Source: Stutzerimonas stutzeri KOS6 (GTDB taxonomy: Bacteria; Pseudomonadota; Gammaproteobacteria; Pseudomonadales; Pseudomonadaceae). Taken from it: a stretch of 64,000 nt of DNA. The translations under genes and the position numbers were made by a program. Under the pieces are notes generated by a model that was not told the DNA's origin, made no database searches, and saw only the letters and a list, made by a program, of their open reading frames with translations. Positions 24,013-31,779 of this stretch are shown here, piece after piece. Where the stretch lies: NCBI RefSeq assembly GCF_000307775.2, contig NZ_KK020677.1, positions 521,095-585,094 of the forward strand. Direction: 5' to 3'. The stretch's first letter is position 1, and each line of letters opens with the position of its first letter.

Positions 24013-25182
24013 ATGAGCACGGGTGGCGTACCACGGCGCGAAGGCCCCGTTGCGCTGTCCGCGCTCTTCGACGAGGCCCTGCAGCACCTGCAGCCGGCGC
24101 AGGGAACGGCGCCGGCCGCCGACGGTTTCCTCTACAGCGGCAACCGCCATGAGAGCGTGCCGCGCAGGCTGTTCCTCGACCGGCGCCTGACGCCGCTGGA
24201 GCGCAACGCCTGGCAGGTGTTCCGCCTGCAGCTCAACGACGACGGCGTGACCGCATTTCCCACCTACGACCAATTGCGCCCCTACCTGGCCTCGATGCCC
24301 TGCGCGGCGCAGGCATCGCACGAGACCGTGGCGCGCGCCCTGACGCTGCTGCGGCTGACGCGCTGGCTGAGCCTGGTGCGACGACGGCGCGACCCCAAGA
24401 CCGGCCGCATCCAAGGCAACCTCTACGTGCTGCACGACGAACCGCTGTCGCCCTTCGAGGCGATGCAGCTCGATGCCGACTACCTCGGCCTGGTCAGCCA
24501 GGCGCTGACCCATGCCGCCAAGGCGGTGCAGATCGTGGGCATGAACACGCTCAAGGAAATTGCCGAAGACCCGCTGCTCAGCGGCCGCACGCTACCGACC
24601 CGCCTGCAGGTGCTGGCGCAGCGCATGACACGCCACGGCTTGGCGGCGGAGAGTTATCCACAGGAGGTCGCCGACTACGATTCCGAAGAAGGCCGAAATG
24701 CCTTTCTTCGGAATGCTGCGCGCCCGTCTTCGGAATCCGAAGCAGGGCCGGAACCCGCGCCGGACGGCTCTGTTGGGATTCCGAAGGAGGACCGTACAGT
24801 ACGTAATGATCGTATAAATGAAGCACGTACAGTACCGTGCGCGAGGGCCTTGCAGAACCTGCGGCTGCCCGAGCGCTTCCTGCGCCTGAAGGACGAGCAG
24901 CAGGCGGGTGCGCTTGTGGCGCTGCAACAGGTGGACGAGGCGCAGCGCCAGGCGGTGCTCGACGAGTGGGCGGCGCGCTGTGGCGGCAGCACGGTGCGCA
25001 ATCCGCCCGGCTACCTGTTCGGCATCATCCAGAAGGCGATCCGCGGAGAATTCCGTGCCTGGGCCGGGCAAGGCGATGCCCGCGCCATGTCCGGTCCGGC
25101 ATCCGCTGTGTCAAAGGCCGCCGGTCCGGAGGTGGCACAGGCTCACATCACGCGCCTGCGCTCGCTGCTGGAGCGGCCATGA
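24013..25182 (+). CDS. STY4528-like pathogenicity-island/ICE protein
   Basis: 389 residues, starting 3 bp after the DUF2857 stop. The N-terminal half (about residues 40-150) has a winged-helix look: RRLTPLERNAWQVFRLQ, TAFPTYDQLRPYL, SHETVARALTLLRLTRWLSLVRRRRD, resembling replication-initiator or regulator folds. A low-complexity stretch at about 215-275 coincides with a dense cluster of short DNA repeats. The C-terminus (about 280-389) contains NPPGYLFGIIQKAIRGEF. Relatives sit at this place in SPI-7-like elements and are annotated STY4528; the activity is unknown. Replication or regulatory DNA binding is a reasonable guess from the winged-helix look and the internal repeats. Confidence 0.75.
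   Translation: MSTGGVPRREGPVALSALFDEALQHLQPAQGTAPAADGFLYSGNRHESVPRRLFLDRRLTPLERNAWQVFRLQLNDDGVTAFPTYDQLRPYLASMPCAAQASHETVARALTLLRLTRWLSLVRRRRDPKTGRIQGNLYVLHDEPLSPFEAMQLDADYLGLVSQALTHAAKAVQIVGMNTLKEIAEDPLLSGRTLPTRLQVLAQRMTRHGLAAESYPQEVADYDSEEGRNAFLRNAARPSSESEAGPEPAPDGSVGIPKEDRTVRNDRINEARTVPCARALQNLRLPERFLRLKDEQQAGALVALQQVDEAQRQAVLDEWAARCGGSTVRNPPGYLFGIIQKAIRGEFRAWAGQGDARAMSGPASAVSKAAGPEVAQAHITRLRSLLERP
24676..24835. repeat. Cluster of short direct and inverted repeats inside the STY4528-like gene
   Basis: Several copies of ATTCCGAA or its complement TTCGGAAT occur between about 24679 and 24788, including the palindrome CTTCGGAATCCGAAG and a hairpin CCGAAGAAGGC/GCCTTTCTTCGG. They are followed by two exact direct copies of CGTACAGTAC at 24793-24802 and 24826-24835, 33 bp apart. 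The region is AT-richer than the rest of the gene. Iteron-like clusters of this kind are typical of replication origins or regulator arrays. Confidence 0.55.
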
Positions 25183-25197
25183 AGGCGGCACATTGCG

Positions 25198-25251
25198 CCA
25201 TCCCCAAGGGATGGTTGCAACAGGAAGCCTTCCGATCAATACGGACCGGGC
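25198..25251 (+). repeat. Intergenic repeat, copy A (hairpin plus AGCCTTCCG box)
   Basis: The hairpin CCATCCC-caa-GGGATGG (25198-25214) is followed by AGCCTTCCG (25226-25234) and CCGGGC (25246-25251). The same three blocks with the same spacing recur at 26840-26893. Copy A lies just after the STY4528-like gene and before parD. Confidence 0.6.
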
Positions 25252-25280
25252 AAGGAAAAGCCTGCCGGACGCTTGCTGGC

Positions 25281-25307
25281 GTATTCATTTTTGCGTATGT
25301 TGAATAC
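25281..25307 (+). promoter_or_regulatory. Inverted repeat upstream of parDE (candidate autoregulatory operator)
   Basis: GTATTC (25281-25286) and GAATAC (25302-25307) form an inverted repeat 24 bp upstream of the parD start, in an AT-rich patch. Ribbon-helix-helix antitoxins usually bind such operators over their own promoter. No other symmetric site is visible in the gap. Confidence 0.5.
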
Positions 25308-25330
25308 AACAACGGCAACAGGAGCCAGAC

Positions 25331-25591
25331 ATGCCCCGGACAACGACCACGACCATGACGGTTCGCCTCAGCGGACCGCTCAGCGATTTCGTCGCCGCCA
25401 ACGTGGGCGAGCATGGCGACTACGAGAACGTCAGCGAATACATGCGCGACCTGGTCCGCCGCGACAAGGAACGCAAGGAGCAGGAAGCCTTCGACCGGCT
25501 GAAGGCCGAGCTAGCCCATGCCTTTGGCGCCCCGGAAACTTCGTATCGTCCCCTGACCGCCGCCGACGTGACCGCGCGCAACCAGGGCTGA
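25331..25591 (+). CDS. parD: ParD-family ribbon-helix-helix antitoxin
   Basis: 86 residues, with AGGAG upstream (ACAGGAGCCAGAC). The N-terminus TMTVRLSGPLSDFVAANVGEHG and the helix ENVSEYMRDLVRRDKERKEQEAFDRLKAEL are typical of ParD/CC2985-type antitoxins: a DNA-binding ribbon-helix-helix followed by a toxin-wrapping helix. It neutralises the ParE-like toxin encoded 5 bp downstream and probably represses the operon. Such modules stabilise ICEs against loss. Confidence 0.88.
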   Translation: MPRTTTTTMTVRLSGPLSDFVAANVGEHGDYENVSEYMRDLVRRDKERKEQEAFDRLKAELAHAFGAPETSYRPLTAADVTARNQG

Positions 25592-25596
25592 CGGTT

Positions 25597-25911
25597 GTGG
25601 CCAAGGTCCTGGTCCAGGAGGCGGCGTCCTGGCGGCTCGACGAGATCTACCGCTACACGCGCGATCGCTGGGGCACCGAGCAGGCCGATCGCTACATCGC
25701 CGGGCTGTTCGAGGCCTTCGACGGCATCGACACGCACCGGACATCGTCCAGGCCCGTCCCGGCCGAGTTCGGCATCGAAGGCTACTTCTTCCGCTACGAA
25801 CGGCACTTCGTCTACTGGCGCCGGCTCTCGAATGGCGACATCGGCATCGTGACCATCCTGCACGAGCGGATGCACCAGATCGACCGATTCCGGGACGATT
25901 TCGGTTCATGA
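25597..25911 (+). CDS. parE: ParE-family toxin
   Basis: 104 residues from GTG 25597. It has the RelE/ParE fold pattern: VLVQEAASWRLDEIYRYTRDRWG near the N-terminus and a C-terminal strand segment FRYERHFVYWRR, then IGIVTILHERMH. ParE toxins inhibit DNA gyrase. It is cotranscribed with the ParD-like antitoxin upstream (5 bp apart). The stop overlaps the ATG of the broken LOTUS-domain gene by 4 bases, so the three genes form one transcription unit. Confidence 0.85.
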   Translation: MAKVLVQEAASWRLDEIYRYTRDRWGTEQADRYIAGLFEAFDGIDTHRTSSRPVPAEFGIEGYFFRYERHFVYWRRLSNGDIGIVTILHERMHQIDRFRDDFGS

Positions 25912-26855
25912 CCGGACAGACCGACGGCGATCTCCTGGACCGCCAGCGCGAAGTCCAGCGCGTGCTCGGCCGTTGCATGCTCCGCCTCCAGCAATACGAG
26001 CGCCTGATCAAGACCATCGTGGCCCACCACGACCTTACGGGACCGGCCCACGCACTGGCGTCGACCCGCGCGGCGCGCATCGCCGATGCCGCAGGCAAGA
26101 CGCTCGGCACCCTGGTCGGGCGGCTCTTGGGATCGTATGCCGTCATCGACGGAACCGACACATCCGCCGATTCGTTAGGCAACGCCCCGAAGACCTCATC
26201 TCGTTCAGCATGCGGATCCACCTGAGCCTGTCCGCGGAAGACTACGCCCAGACCCAGGACGGCCTGAGGGAATTGGTGTCGCTGCGCAACAATCTGGTGC
26301 ACCACTTCATCGACCAGCACGACCTGTGGACTTTGGGCGGATGTCGTGAAGCGCACAAGGCGCTGGCCGCCGCCTACGCTCGCATCGACCAGCACTTCGA
26401 GCGCCTCCGGGGCTGGGCCGAACACATGGACCAGGCCAGGCGCCTGGCGGCAGAGTTTGTTCAGCCCGATACCTTCCGTGACCTGGTGATCCATGACATC
26501 GCCCCGGCTGACTCGGTGGATTGGCCGGCGGCAGGCATCGTCCGCGCCCTGCGCGAGGCCTCGGTCGAACTGGCCGTGGAAGGCTGGACACCCGTTGCCA
26601 GCGCAGGACGATGGATCACACAACGGTATCCCGAGCAGCAGCCTGCCAGGTACGGCTGTGCCGGTTGGCGGCAGGTGCTTGCACGAGTCGCGCCTGTTCG
26701 AACCGCGCCTGTTCGAACTGAGCTACCGTGACGTGGACGGGCAGCGTGCCGCCTGGTACAGGGCTCGCGCCCACTGTCGAAGTCGTGGTGCCGCATCGGC
26801 GGCTTTCCCCGTCCTGCTGTCATCTCATCAGGCTATCCCTATCCCCAGGGGATAG
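25908..26855 (+). pseudogene. OST-HTH/LOTUS-type protein gene broken by two frameshifts
   Basis: Three plus-strand frames join into one protein of about 290 residues. Frame one (from 25908) starts MTGQTDGDLLDRQREVQRVLG. A one-base deletion in a GCCCCG run at about 26186 moves the sense into the frame with EDLISFSMRIHLSLSAEDYAQ and SLRNNLVHHFIDQHD. A one-base insertion at about 26681 then moves it to the frame with LHESRLFE and DVDGQRAAWYRAR. The end looks like a LOTUS/OST-HTH domain (WRQVLHESRLFEL), an RNA-binding fold. A perfect tandem 15-bp duplication (26689-26703 and 26704-26718) adds five in-frame codons. The parts remain recognisable, so the breaks are recent. Confidence 0.75.
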
Positions 26856-26893
26856 CCGGTACAGCCAGCCTTCCGGCAGCGAACAAACCGGGC
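26840..26893 (+). repeat. Intergenic repeat, copy B (hairpin plus AGCCTTCCG box)
   Basis: TATCCCC-a-GGGGATA (26840-26854) is followed by AGCCTTCCG (26867-26875) and CCGGGC (26888-26893), matching copy A at 25198 in content and spacing. It lies upstream of the PFL_4669-family gene. Copies A and B bracket the parD-parE-LOTUS unit. Confidence 0.6.
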
Positions 26894-26977
26894 GCACGCC
26901 GATTGCGGTTTGTTGACTTACGGCCTTCCGACCGATGCCGATGCTGGCGACTCGCCCCTTCACCGCGAGTCGCTCCC

Positions 26978-27766
26978 ATGGCCAACGAACGCACAGAACC
27001 CCTGCAACTGAATCTCGGATCGCTGCGCAGCGCGATGTCGCTGACGCTGCACACGCACCACGCCTCGCGCATCTGGCACGGCCGTGCGCCGACCGAGGGG
27101 CGCCCCGGTATCATCGGACTCAACGGCTTCATCAGTGCGATGAACAGGATGAAGCGCGGCGCCGAGCAGGACGACCCGTACTCGGACTGGTGGATGTTGC
27201 GGATCGAGGACAAGCTCGCCGACACAAAGGCTCGCCTGCAAGAACTTCGCGAACAGGTGGACCAGGCCCTGGCCGATGTGCCAGCGGCGCTGTCCCTGGG
27301 CGAGAACATGAACGTGCAGCCGGTGAAGCTGCCGCTGTTCGTGAACGCCCAGCTCGGCTTCATGGCGGTGTATCTGCTGGCCGACTACGACGACCTGGCA
27401 CGCAAACTCATCCTGGCGCACCACACGGCGCTGATCGATCGCAGCACCTTGGAGCGCTGGCTCAATGATGGTGCGCACGCGCTGCGCAGCCTGTTCTCGC
27501 TGGCCCAGCAGTACCGCTACTCGGGCACCACGCGCGACGACTTCGCGGCGAAGAACGCGGCGGCGCGAGCGGCGCTGGAGAAGTTCGGCGAGTTGCCGCA
27601 GGACGTGCTGGAAGGCACGCGCCGCTCGCGCTTCGCGCCACCCATCGCGCGGCGGTCGAACAAGCCCGGCACGCCGCCTGCTGAGCCTGCCATCGTGCCC
27701 GATGCGCAGGCTCCCACGGGTGGCGCAGCCGATGGTGCCGCGGGCGATGAGGGTGCTGGCGCATGA
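26978..27766 (+). CDS. TIGR03761-type ICE protein (PFL_4669 family)
   Basis: 262 residues from ATG 26978. The pattern LNLGSLRSAMSLTLHTHHASRIWHGR, with GIIGLNGFISAMNRMKRGAEQDDPYSDWWMLRIEDKL, is that of the PFL_4669 family of integrating conjugative elements. A helical centre contains FVNAQLGFMAVYLLADYDDLARK. The C-terminus is a proline/alanine-rich tail. The function is not known; the gene always accompanies the ssb-topB replication module. Its stop overlaps the next start (ATGA). Confidence 0.85.
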   Translation: MANERTEPLQLNLGSLRSAMSLTLHTHHASRIWHGRAPTEGRPGIIGLNGFISAMNRMKRGAEQDDPYSDWWMLRIEDKLADTKARLQELREQVDQALADVPAALSLGENMNVQPVKLPLFVNAQLGFMAVYLLADYDDLARKLILAHHTALIDRSTLERWLNDGAHALRSLFSLAQQYRYSGTTRDDFAAKNAAARAALEKFGELPQDVLEGTRRSRFAPPIARRSNKPGTPPAEPAIVPDAQAPTGGAADGAAGDEGAGA

Positions 27767-28311
27767 CAGCATCGCCCCCTATCAGCCACTCCACGCGCTT
27801 CGTGGCGCTGGAACAGGCGGACTTCCAGCGGCTGGAACATGCAGGCTACCTAAAAGGCCTTTTACAGCCTTTTAAGGGTAAGGGGAGTCTGGAGACCTGG
27901 GCCAGCCAGTGCGCAGCGCTGCGCGACGACGTGATTGGCCTGGCGCAGCGGCGCGTGCTGCCCCAGGCGCGCGCCTATCCATTCAGTCTGCTCGACGTGC
28001 AACTGGCCCAGCAGGCCACTGGCGCAGGGACGACCTTCCTGCGCTGGCGCAACCTCGACCGTTCCTCCATGGGCGTGGCGTTGTGGGAGGCCCTGCTGGC
28101 CAACCCCGCGACGCCGGCCTCGCTGATCGACGAGCTGTACGCGATCGAACTGCAGCGCATCGTGCTGAACATGCAGATCAGCCTGACCCACAGCATCGCC
28201 CGCCAAGCCCTGGAATGCGCCAACAAGGCCGCGCAGGCCGAAGCGGCTTACCTGCGGCGCGTCCACGGGCATACCGCGTCCGTTCCACCCACCACCAAGG
28301 AGTCTCCATGA
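27763..28311 (+). CDS. DUF3158 ICE protein
   Basis: 182 residues, overlapping its neighbours on both sides by 4 bases. DUF3158 members share the start FVALEQADFQRLEHAGYLKGLLQPFKGKGSL and a long helical body with RVLPQARAYPFSLLDVQLAQQ and TFLRWRN. No enzymatic motif is visible. Its tight coupling to ssb suggests a part in DNA processing of the element. Confidence 0.8.
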   Translation: MTASPPISHSTRFVALEQADFQRLEHAGYLKGLLQPFKGKGSLETWASQCAALRDDVIGLAQRRVLPQARAYPFSLLDVQLAQQATGAGTTFLRWRNLDRSSMGVALWEALLANPATPASLIDELYAIELQRIVLNMQISLTHSIARQALECANKAAQAEAAYLRRVHGHTASVPPTTKESP

Positions 28312-28691
28312 GCACGCACTTCGTCGGCGAGGGCAACATCGGTTCTGCGCCGGACTACCGCGAATTTCCGAACGGCAACGACGAGCCACGTCGGCTGCTT
28401 CGCCTGAACGTCTACTTCGACAATCCGATCCCGAAGAAGGACGGCGAGTACGAAGATCGCGGCGGCTTCTGGGCGCCCGTGGAGCTGTGGCACCGCGACG
28501 CCGAGCACTGGAAGACGCTATACCAGAAAGGCATGCGGGTGCTGGTCGAGGGCCGCACCGTGCGCGACGAATGGGAGGACGCCGACGAGAACGAGCGCGT
28601 GACGTTCAAGGTCGAGGCGCGGCGCGTGGGCATCCTGCCGTACCGCATCGAGTCGGTGGCGCTCAGCACCAAGCCGGCCGGCGGACAGTAA
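28308..28691 (+). CDS. ssb: Single-stranded DNA-binding protein of the ICE
   Basis: 127 residues with an OB-fold SSB pattern: FVGEGNIGSAPDYREFPNGNDEPRRLLRLNVYFDNP, then FWAPVELWHRDAEHWKTLYQKGMRVLVEGRTVRDEWED. The acidic C-terminal tip typical of chromosomal SSB is missing; the chain ends in KPAGGQ, as in many ICE-encoded versions. It would coat the transferred strand or the replicating excised circle. It overlaps the DUF3158 gene by 4 bases and is followed, after about 290 bp, by topB. Confidence 0.88.
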   Translation: MSTHFVGEGNIGSAPDYREFPNGNDEPRRLLRLNVYFDNPIPKKDGEYEDRGGFWAPVELWHRDAEHWKTLYQKGMRVLVEGRTVRDEWEDADENERVTFKVEARRVGILPYRIESVALSTKPAGGQ

Positions 28692-28755
28692 TTCGCCCAT
28701 CGCCGTTCCCCCGAGGGCGACTGTAGCAACCGTCATACGCCCACGATGCACCAGC

Positions 28756-28778
28756 GAGCTATCCCCAGGGGATAGCTC
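28756..28778. promoter_or_regulatory. Perfect palindrome upstream of topB
   Basis: GAGCTATCCCC and GGGGATAGCTC are 11-bp arms around a single A at 28767. The core TATCCCC-a-GGGGATA is identical to the hairpin in repeat copy B at 26840. It lies about 210 bp before topB in a 294-bp gap without genes. It could be a protein-binding site or an RNA hairpin. Confidence 0.55.
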
Positions 28779-28985
28779 CAAGGTCGTCCACGGAGTTCCA
28801 GCCGCCCTCCCGAAACGACGCTCTTGCTGTGCCAGCTCCTACGATCTATGCACACCGCTGCGGCAACGAACCGCCTGCCGATCACAAAGCGGTGTCTGCA
28901 TCAATCGACTTCCTTGCTGCCGGCATCTCCTGGCCCCGCCAAGCTGACGCCCATCCGATGAACCGCACATTTCCAAGGAGGCTTC

Positions 28986-31001
28986 ATGCGCGTTTTCCTG
29001 TGCGAGAAGCCGTCCCAGGGCAAGGACATCGCCCGTGTGCTGGGTGCCGGTCAACGCGGCAACGGCTGCTACAGCGGCGCGGGTGTCGTCGTGACCTGGT
29101 GCATCGGTCATCTGGTGGAGGCGGTTCCGCCCGAAGGCTACGGCGAGCAATACAAGCGCTGGGCCATCGAGCAACTGCCCATTCTTCCTGAGCGTTGGCG
29201 TGTCGAGCCCAAGGCGGCGACCGCAGCGCAATTCAAGGTCGTGCAGCAGCTCGTCGCCAAGGCGGGCGAGCTGGTGATAGCGACCGACGCCGACCGCGAG
29301 GGCGAGATGATCGCCCGCGAGATCATCGACCTGTGCGGCTACCGCGGGCCGATTCAGCGCCTGTGGCTGTCGGCGCTCAACGATGCGTCGATCCGCAAAG
29401 CGCTGGGTGCGCTCAAGCCGTCCGCCGAGACGCTGCCGCTGTATTTCTCCGCACTCGCCCGATCGCGCGCCGACTGGCTGATCGGGATGAACTTGAGCCG
29501 CTTGTTCACACTGCTGGGGCGTCAGGCCGGCTATATGGGCGTGCTGTCGGTGGGGCGCGTGCAGACGCCGACGCTGAAGTTGGTCGTGGATCGTGATCGC
29601 GAGATCGCGCGATTCGTCTCCATGCCGTATTGGGCCGTGGATGTGCTGCTATCCCATGCCGGCCAATCCTTCACCGCGAGCTGGATACCGCCCGAAGGCA
29701 GCACGGATGCAGCGGGTCGCTGCCTTCAGCAGCCGGTGGCGCAGCAGGCTGCGGATCGCATTCGCGCGGCACGCGATGCGCAGGTCGTGTCGGTGGACAC
29801 CGAGCGCGTGCGCGAGGCACCGCCGCTGCCATTCGATCTGGGCACCTTGCAGGAAGTGTGTTCGCGTCAGCTCGGCCTCGATGTGCAGGAGACGCTGGAC
29901 ATCGCGCAGGCGCTGTACGAGACGCACAAGGCGACGACCTATCCGCGCAGCGACTCGGGATATCTGCCCGAAAGCATGCTCGCGGAAGTGCTGGCGGTGC
30001 TCGATGCACTGCTCGCCACCGATCCCAGCCTGCGGCCCTTGATCGGCCAGCTCGACCGCAACCAGCGTTCGCGCGCCTGGAACGACGGCAAGGTGTCGGC
30101 TCACCACGGCATCATCCCGACGCTGGAGCCCGCCAACCTGTCGGCCATGAACGAGAAGGAACTGGCTGTCTACCGGCTGATCCGCGCCCATTACCTCGCG
30201 CAGTTCCTCCCGCACCATGAGTTCGACCGGACGGTGGCGCAGTTCTCGTGCGGCAGTCAGTCGCTGGCGGCCGTGGGCAAGCAGATCGCCGTCATCGGCT
30301 GGCGTGAGGTGCTGGCGACGCCGGGGCCGGACGATGCCGATGGCGAGGATGCGCAGCGCAGCCAGGTGCTGCCCGCCCTGCATGCGGGCCTGTCCTGCCC
30401 GGTCGGAAAGGTGGATCTCAAGGCGCTGAAGACGCTGCCGCCCAAACCCTACACGCAGGGCGAGCTGATCAAGGCCATGAAGACCGTCGCCAAGTTCGTG
30501 ACCGACCCGCGCCTGAAACAGAAGCTGCGAGATACCACCGGCATCGGCACCGAGGCGACACGCGCCAACATCATCAACGGTCTGATCGGTCGCGGCTACC
30601 TGGTCAAGAAAGGCCGTGCCGTCCGCGCTTCCGATGCGGCATTCACGCTCATCGACGCGGTGCCCTCGGCCATCGCCGACCCCGGCACTACGGCGGTGTG
30701 GGAGCACGCGCTCGACATGATCGAGGCCGGCCAGATGGCGTTGGACACCTTCATCGAGAAGCAGTCCGTGTGGGTCGGTCAGCTCGTGCAGCAGTACCGC
30801 GGCGCGACGCTCTCGCTCAAGCTGCCGCCGGCGCCGGCCTGCCCGCAGTGCGGCGCGCCGATGCAGCAGCGCACGGGCAAGAGCGGCGCGTTCTGGTCCT
30901 GCTCGCGCTACCCGGACTGCAAGGGCACGCTGCCGATCGAGTCCCCGACGGGCCGGCGCAGCGCACCGCGCAAGCGGCGCGCTGCCTCCAAGGCGTCCTG
31001 A
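28986..31001 (+). CDS. topB: DNA topoisomerase III (ICE type)
   Basis: 671 residues; ATG 28986 with AAGGAGG upstream. The Toprim acidic motif DADREGE is at residues 101-107, the catalytic tyrosine in TYPRSD is residue 319, and SVGRVQTPTLKLVVDRDREI is complete. A four-cysteine zinc ribbon at the C-terminus (CPQCG to CSRYPDC) is followed by a basic tail. This type IA enzyme decatenates and relaxes single-strand-containing DNA during transfer or replication of the element. Length and domain order match ICE-borne TopB proteins, somewhat longer than the core enzyme because of the zinc ribbon. Confidence 0.95.
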   Translation: MRVFLCEKPSQGKDIARVLGAGQRGNGCYSGAGVVVTWCIGHLVEAVPPEGYGEQYKRWAIEQLPILPERWRVEPKAATAAQFKVVQQLVAKAGELVIATDADREGEMIAREIIDLCGYRGPIQRLWLSALNDASIRKALGALKPSAETLPLYFSALARSRADWLIGMNLSRLFTLLGRQAGYMGVLSVGRVQTPTLKLVVDRDREIARFVSMPYWAVDVLLSHAGQSFTASWIPPEGSTDAAGRCLQQPVAQQAADRIRAARDAQVVSVDTERVREAPPLPFDLGTLQEVCSRQLGLDVQETLDIAQALYETHKATTYPRSDSGYLPESMLAEVLAVLDALLATDPSLRPLIGQLDRNQRSRAWNDGKVSAHHGIIPTLEPANLSAMNEKELAVYRLIRAHYLAQFLPHHEFDRTVAQFSCGSQSLAAVGKQIAVIGWREVLATPGPDDADGEDAQRSQVLPALHAGLSCPVGKVDLKALKTLPPKPYTQGELIKAMKTVAKFVTDPRLKQKLRDTTGIGTEATRANIINGLIGRGYLVKKGRAVRASDAAFTLIDAVPSAIADPGTTAVWEHALDMIEAGQMALDTFIEKQSVWVGQLVQQYRGATLSLKLPPAPACPQCGAPMQQRTGKSGAFWSCSRYPDCKGTLPIESPTGRRSAPRKRRAASKAS

Positions 31002-31577
31002 TCCTCGCTTCCCCTGCCGCGCCGGCCACTTCACTGACGGCGAGGCAAACGTCCCGCACCGCGCGGGACTCCAAAGCGCGCGTCTCCTTCTGCAACGGTG
31101 TGCGCGCCCAGTCTGCCCGCCATCGGGCGACGGGGCGAGAAGGTCATTGCTCCACGAATCGCGCCCGCCGCCATTCCCTTGATCGGTGTGCCTTGCCTCG
31201 GTCACGAGGGGCTTCCTGACGCCTTGCCGCCGCGCGAGCCGTGAGGAGGCCCCTTGGGCCGAGGGTATTCCGTGCCGGTGCCCGCCGGCGGAACAACGGG
31301 CTCCCTTTGTGTGTGGATGCACGCCAGAGGTTTCCGGCCCCAGCCACGAAACGGGCCGGGTGCGATTGCTGACGCAGCGAACGGCTTTGACGACGGCCCG
31401 CGCTGACGCAGCCCACAGGTGGTTTTCCTTCCTCTCCAGCCGAAGGCCCGCATGGCCTTCGGCGCCCTGGTCCTTGCCTTGTCCCGTGACGCGGGCCTGC
31501 CCTAAAGCGGGCCGTCCGCGATTCGGTTTTCCCTGCGACGGCAGCCATGCCTCGCGCCCATCCTCACGCCATGCGTT
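31002..31577. other. Hairpin-rich non-coding tract after topB
   Basis: No convincing ORF on either strand; frames here are compositionally unlike proteins. Strong inverted repeats are present: GTCCCGC/GCGGGAC (31051-31069) and a perfect 10-bp stem GCCGAAGGCC/GGCCTTCGGC with a 5-base loop (31439-31463). In an element where most genes nearly touch, nearly 600 bp of structured DNA could hold an origin, a transfer origin or a long leader RNA. It runs into the three-hairpin element at 31578. Confidence 0.5.
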
Positions 31578-31646
31578 GCTGACAGTCGTCAGCGGCATGC
31601 CCTGGCAGTCTCGGTCTTCAAGACTGCAACGCGGTTCGCCGCGTTG
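31578..31646 (+). ncRNA. Three-hairpin leader RNA element, copy 1
   Basis: Hairpin 1 is GCTGAC/GTCAGC (31578-31593). An 11-nt linker contains CATGCCC. Hairpin 2 is GCAGTC/GACTGC with an 11-nt loop ending CTTCAA (31605-31627). Hairpin 3 is CAACGCGG/CCGCGTTG closed by TTCG (31627-31646). The same architecture with compensating base changes occurs at 33520 and 35040. It lies 134 nt upstream of the small gene at 31780. A cis-acting leader or small RNA is likely; the ligand or partner is unknown. Confidence 0.75.
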
Positions 31647-31724
31647 ACCGATCCAGTCCGCTTCGCATCGCCCACCGCGGACGCTCGCCGGCCTGGCGAC
31701 GATGCACTTTTCTCAACCACCCTA

Positions 31725-31759
31725 GGGGAACTCCATCCCCTGCGGGATGCGTGCTCCCC
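31725..31759 (+). promoter_or_regulatory. Leader hairpin before the 31780 gene
   Basis: GGGGA (31725-31729) pairs with TCCCC (31755-31759) around an inner stem CATCCC/GGGATG (31734-31749). It ends about 10 nt before AAGGAG. It is one of a series of G/C hairpins placed just upstream of ribosome-binding sites in this module. Confidence 0.45.
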
Positions 31760-31779
31760 GACCCACCAAGGAGCACGGC

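Noticed and set aside
24793-24835. The paired CGTACAGTAC copies as a promoter for a separate gene
   Set aside because: They are inside an uninterrupted coding frame and no downstream start with a ribosome-binding site was found; kept as a repeat feature instead.
31144-31548. A 134-codon minus-strand frame in the gap after topB
   Set aside because: The peptide is extremely R/A/G-rich with no protein-like pattern, and strong inverted repeats run through it; treated as non-coding.
29649-31598. A 649-codon open frame on the minus strand
   Set aside because: It runs antisense to topB, whose motifs are unambiguous, and its translation is H/R/Q-rich without domain patterns. It is a high-GC shadow frame.
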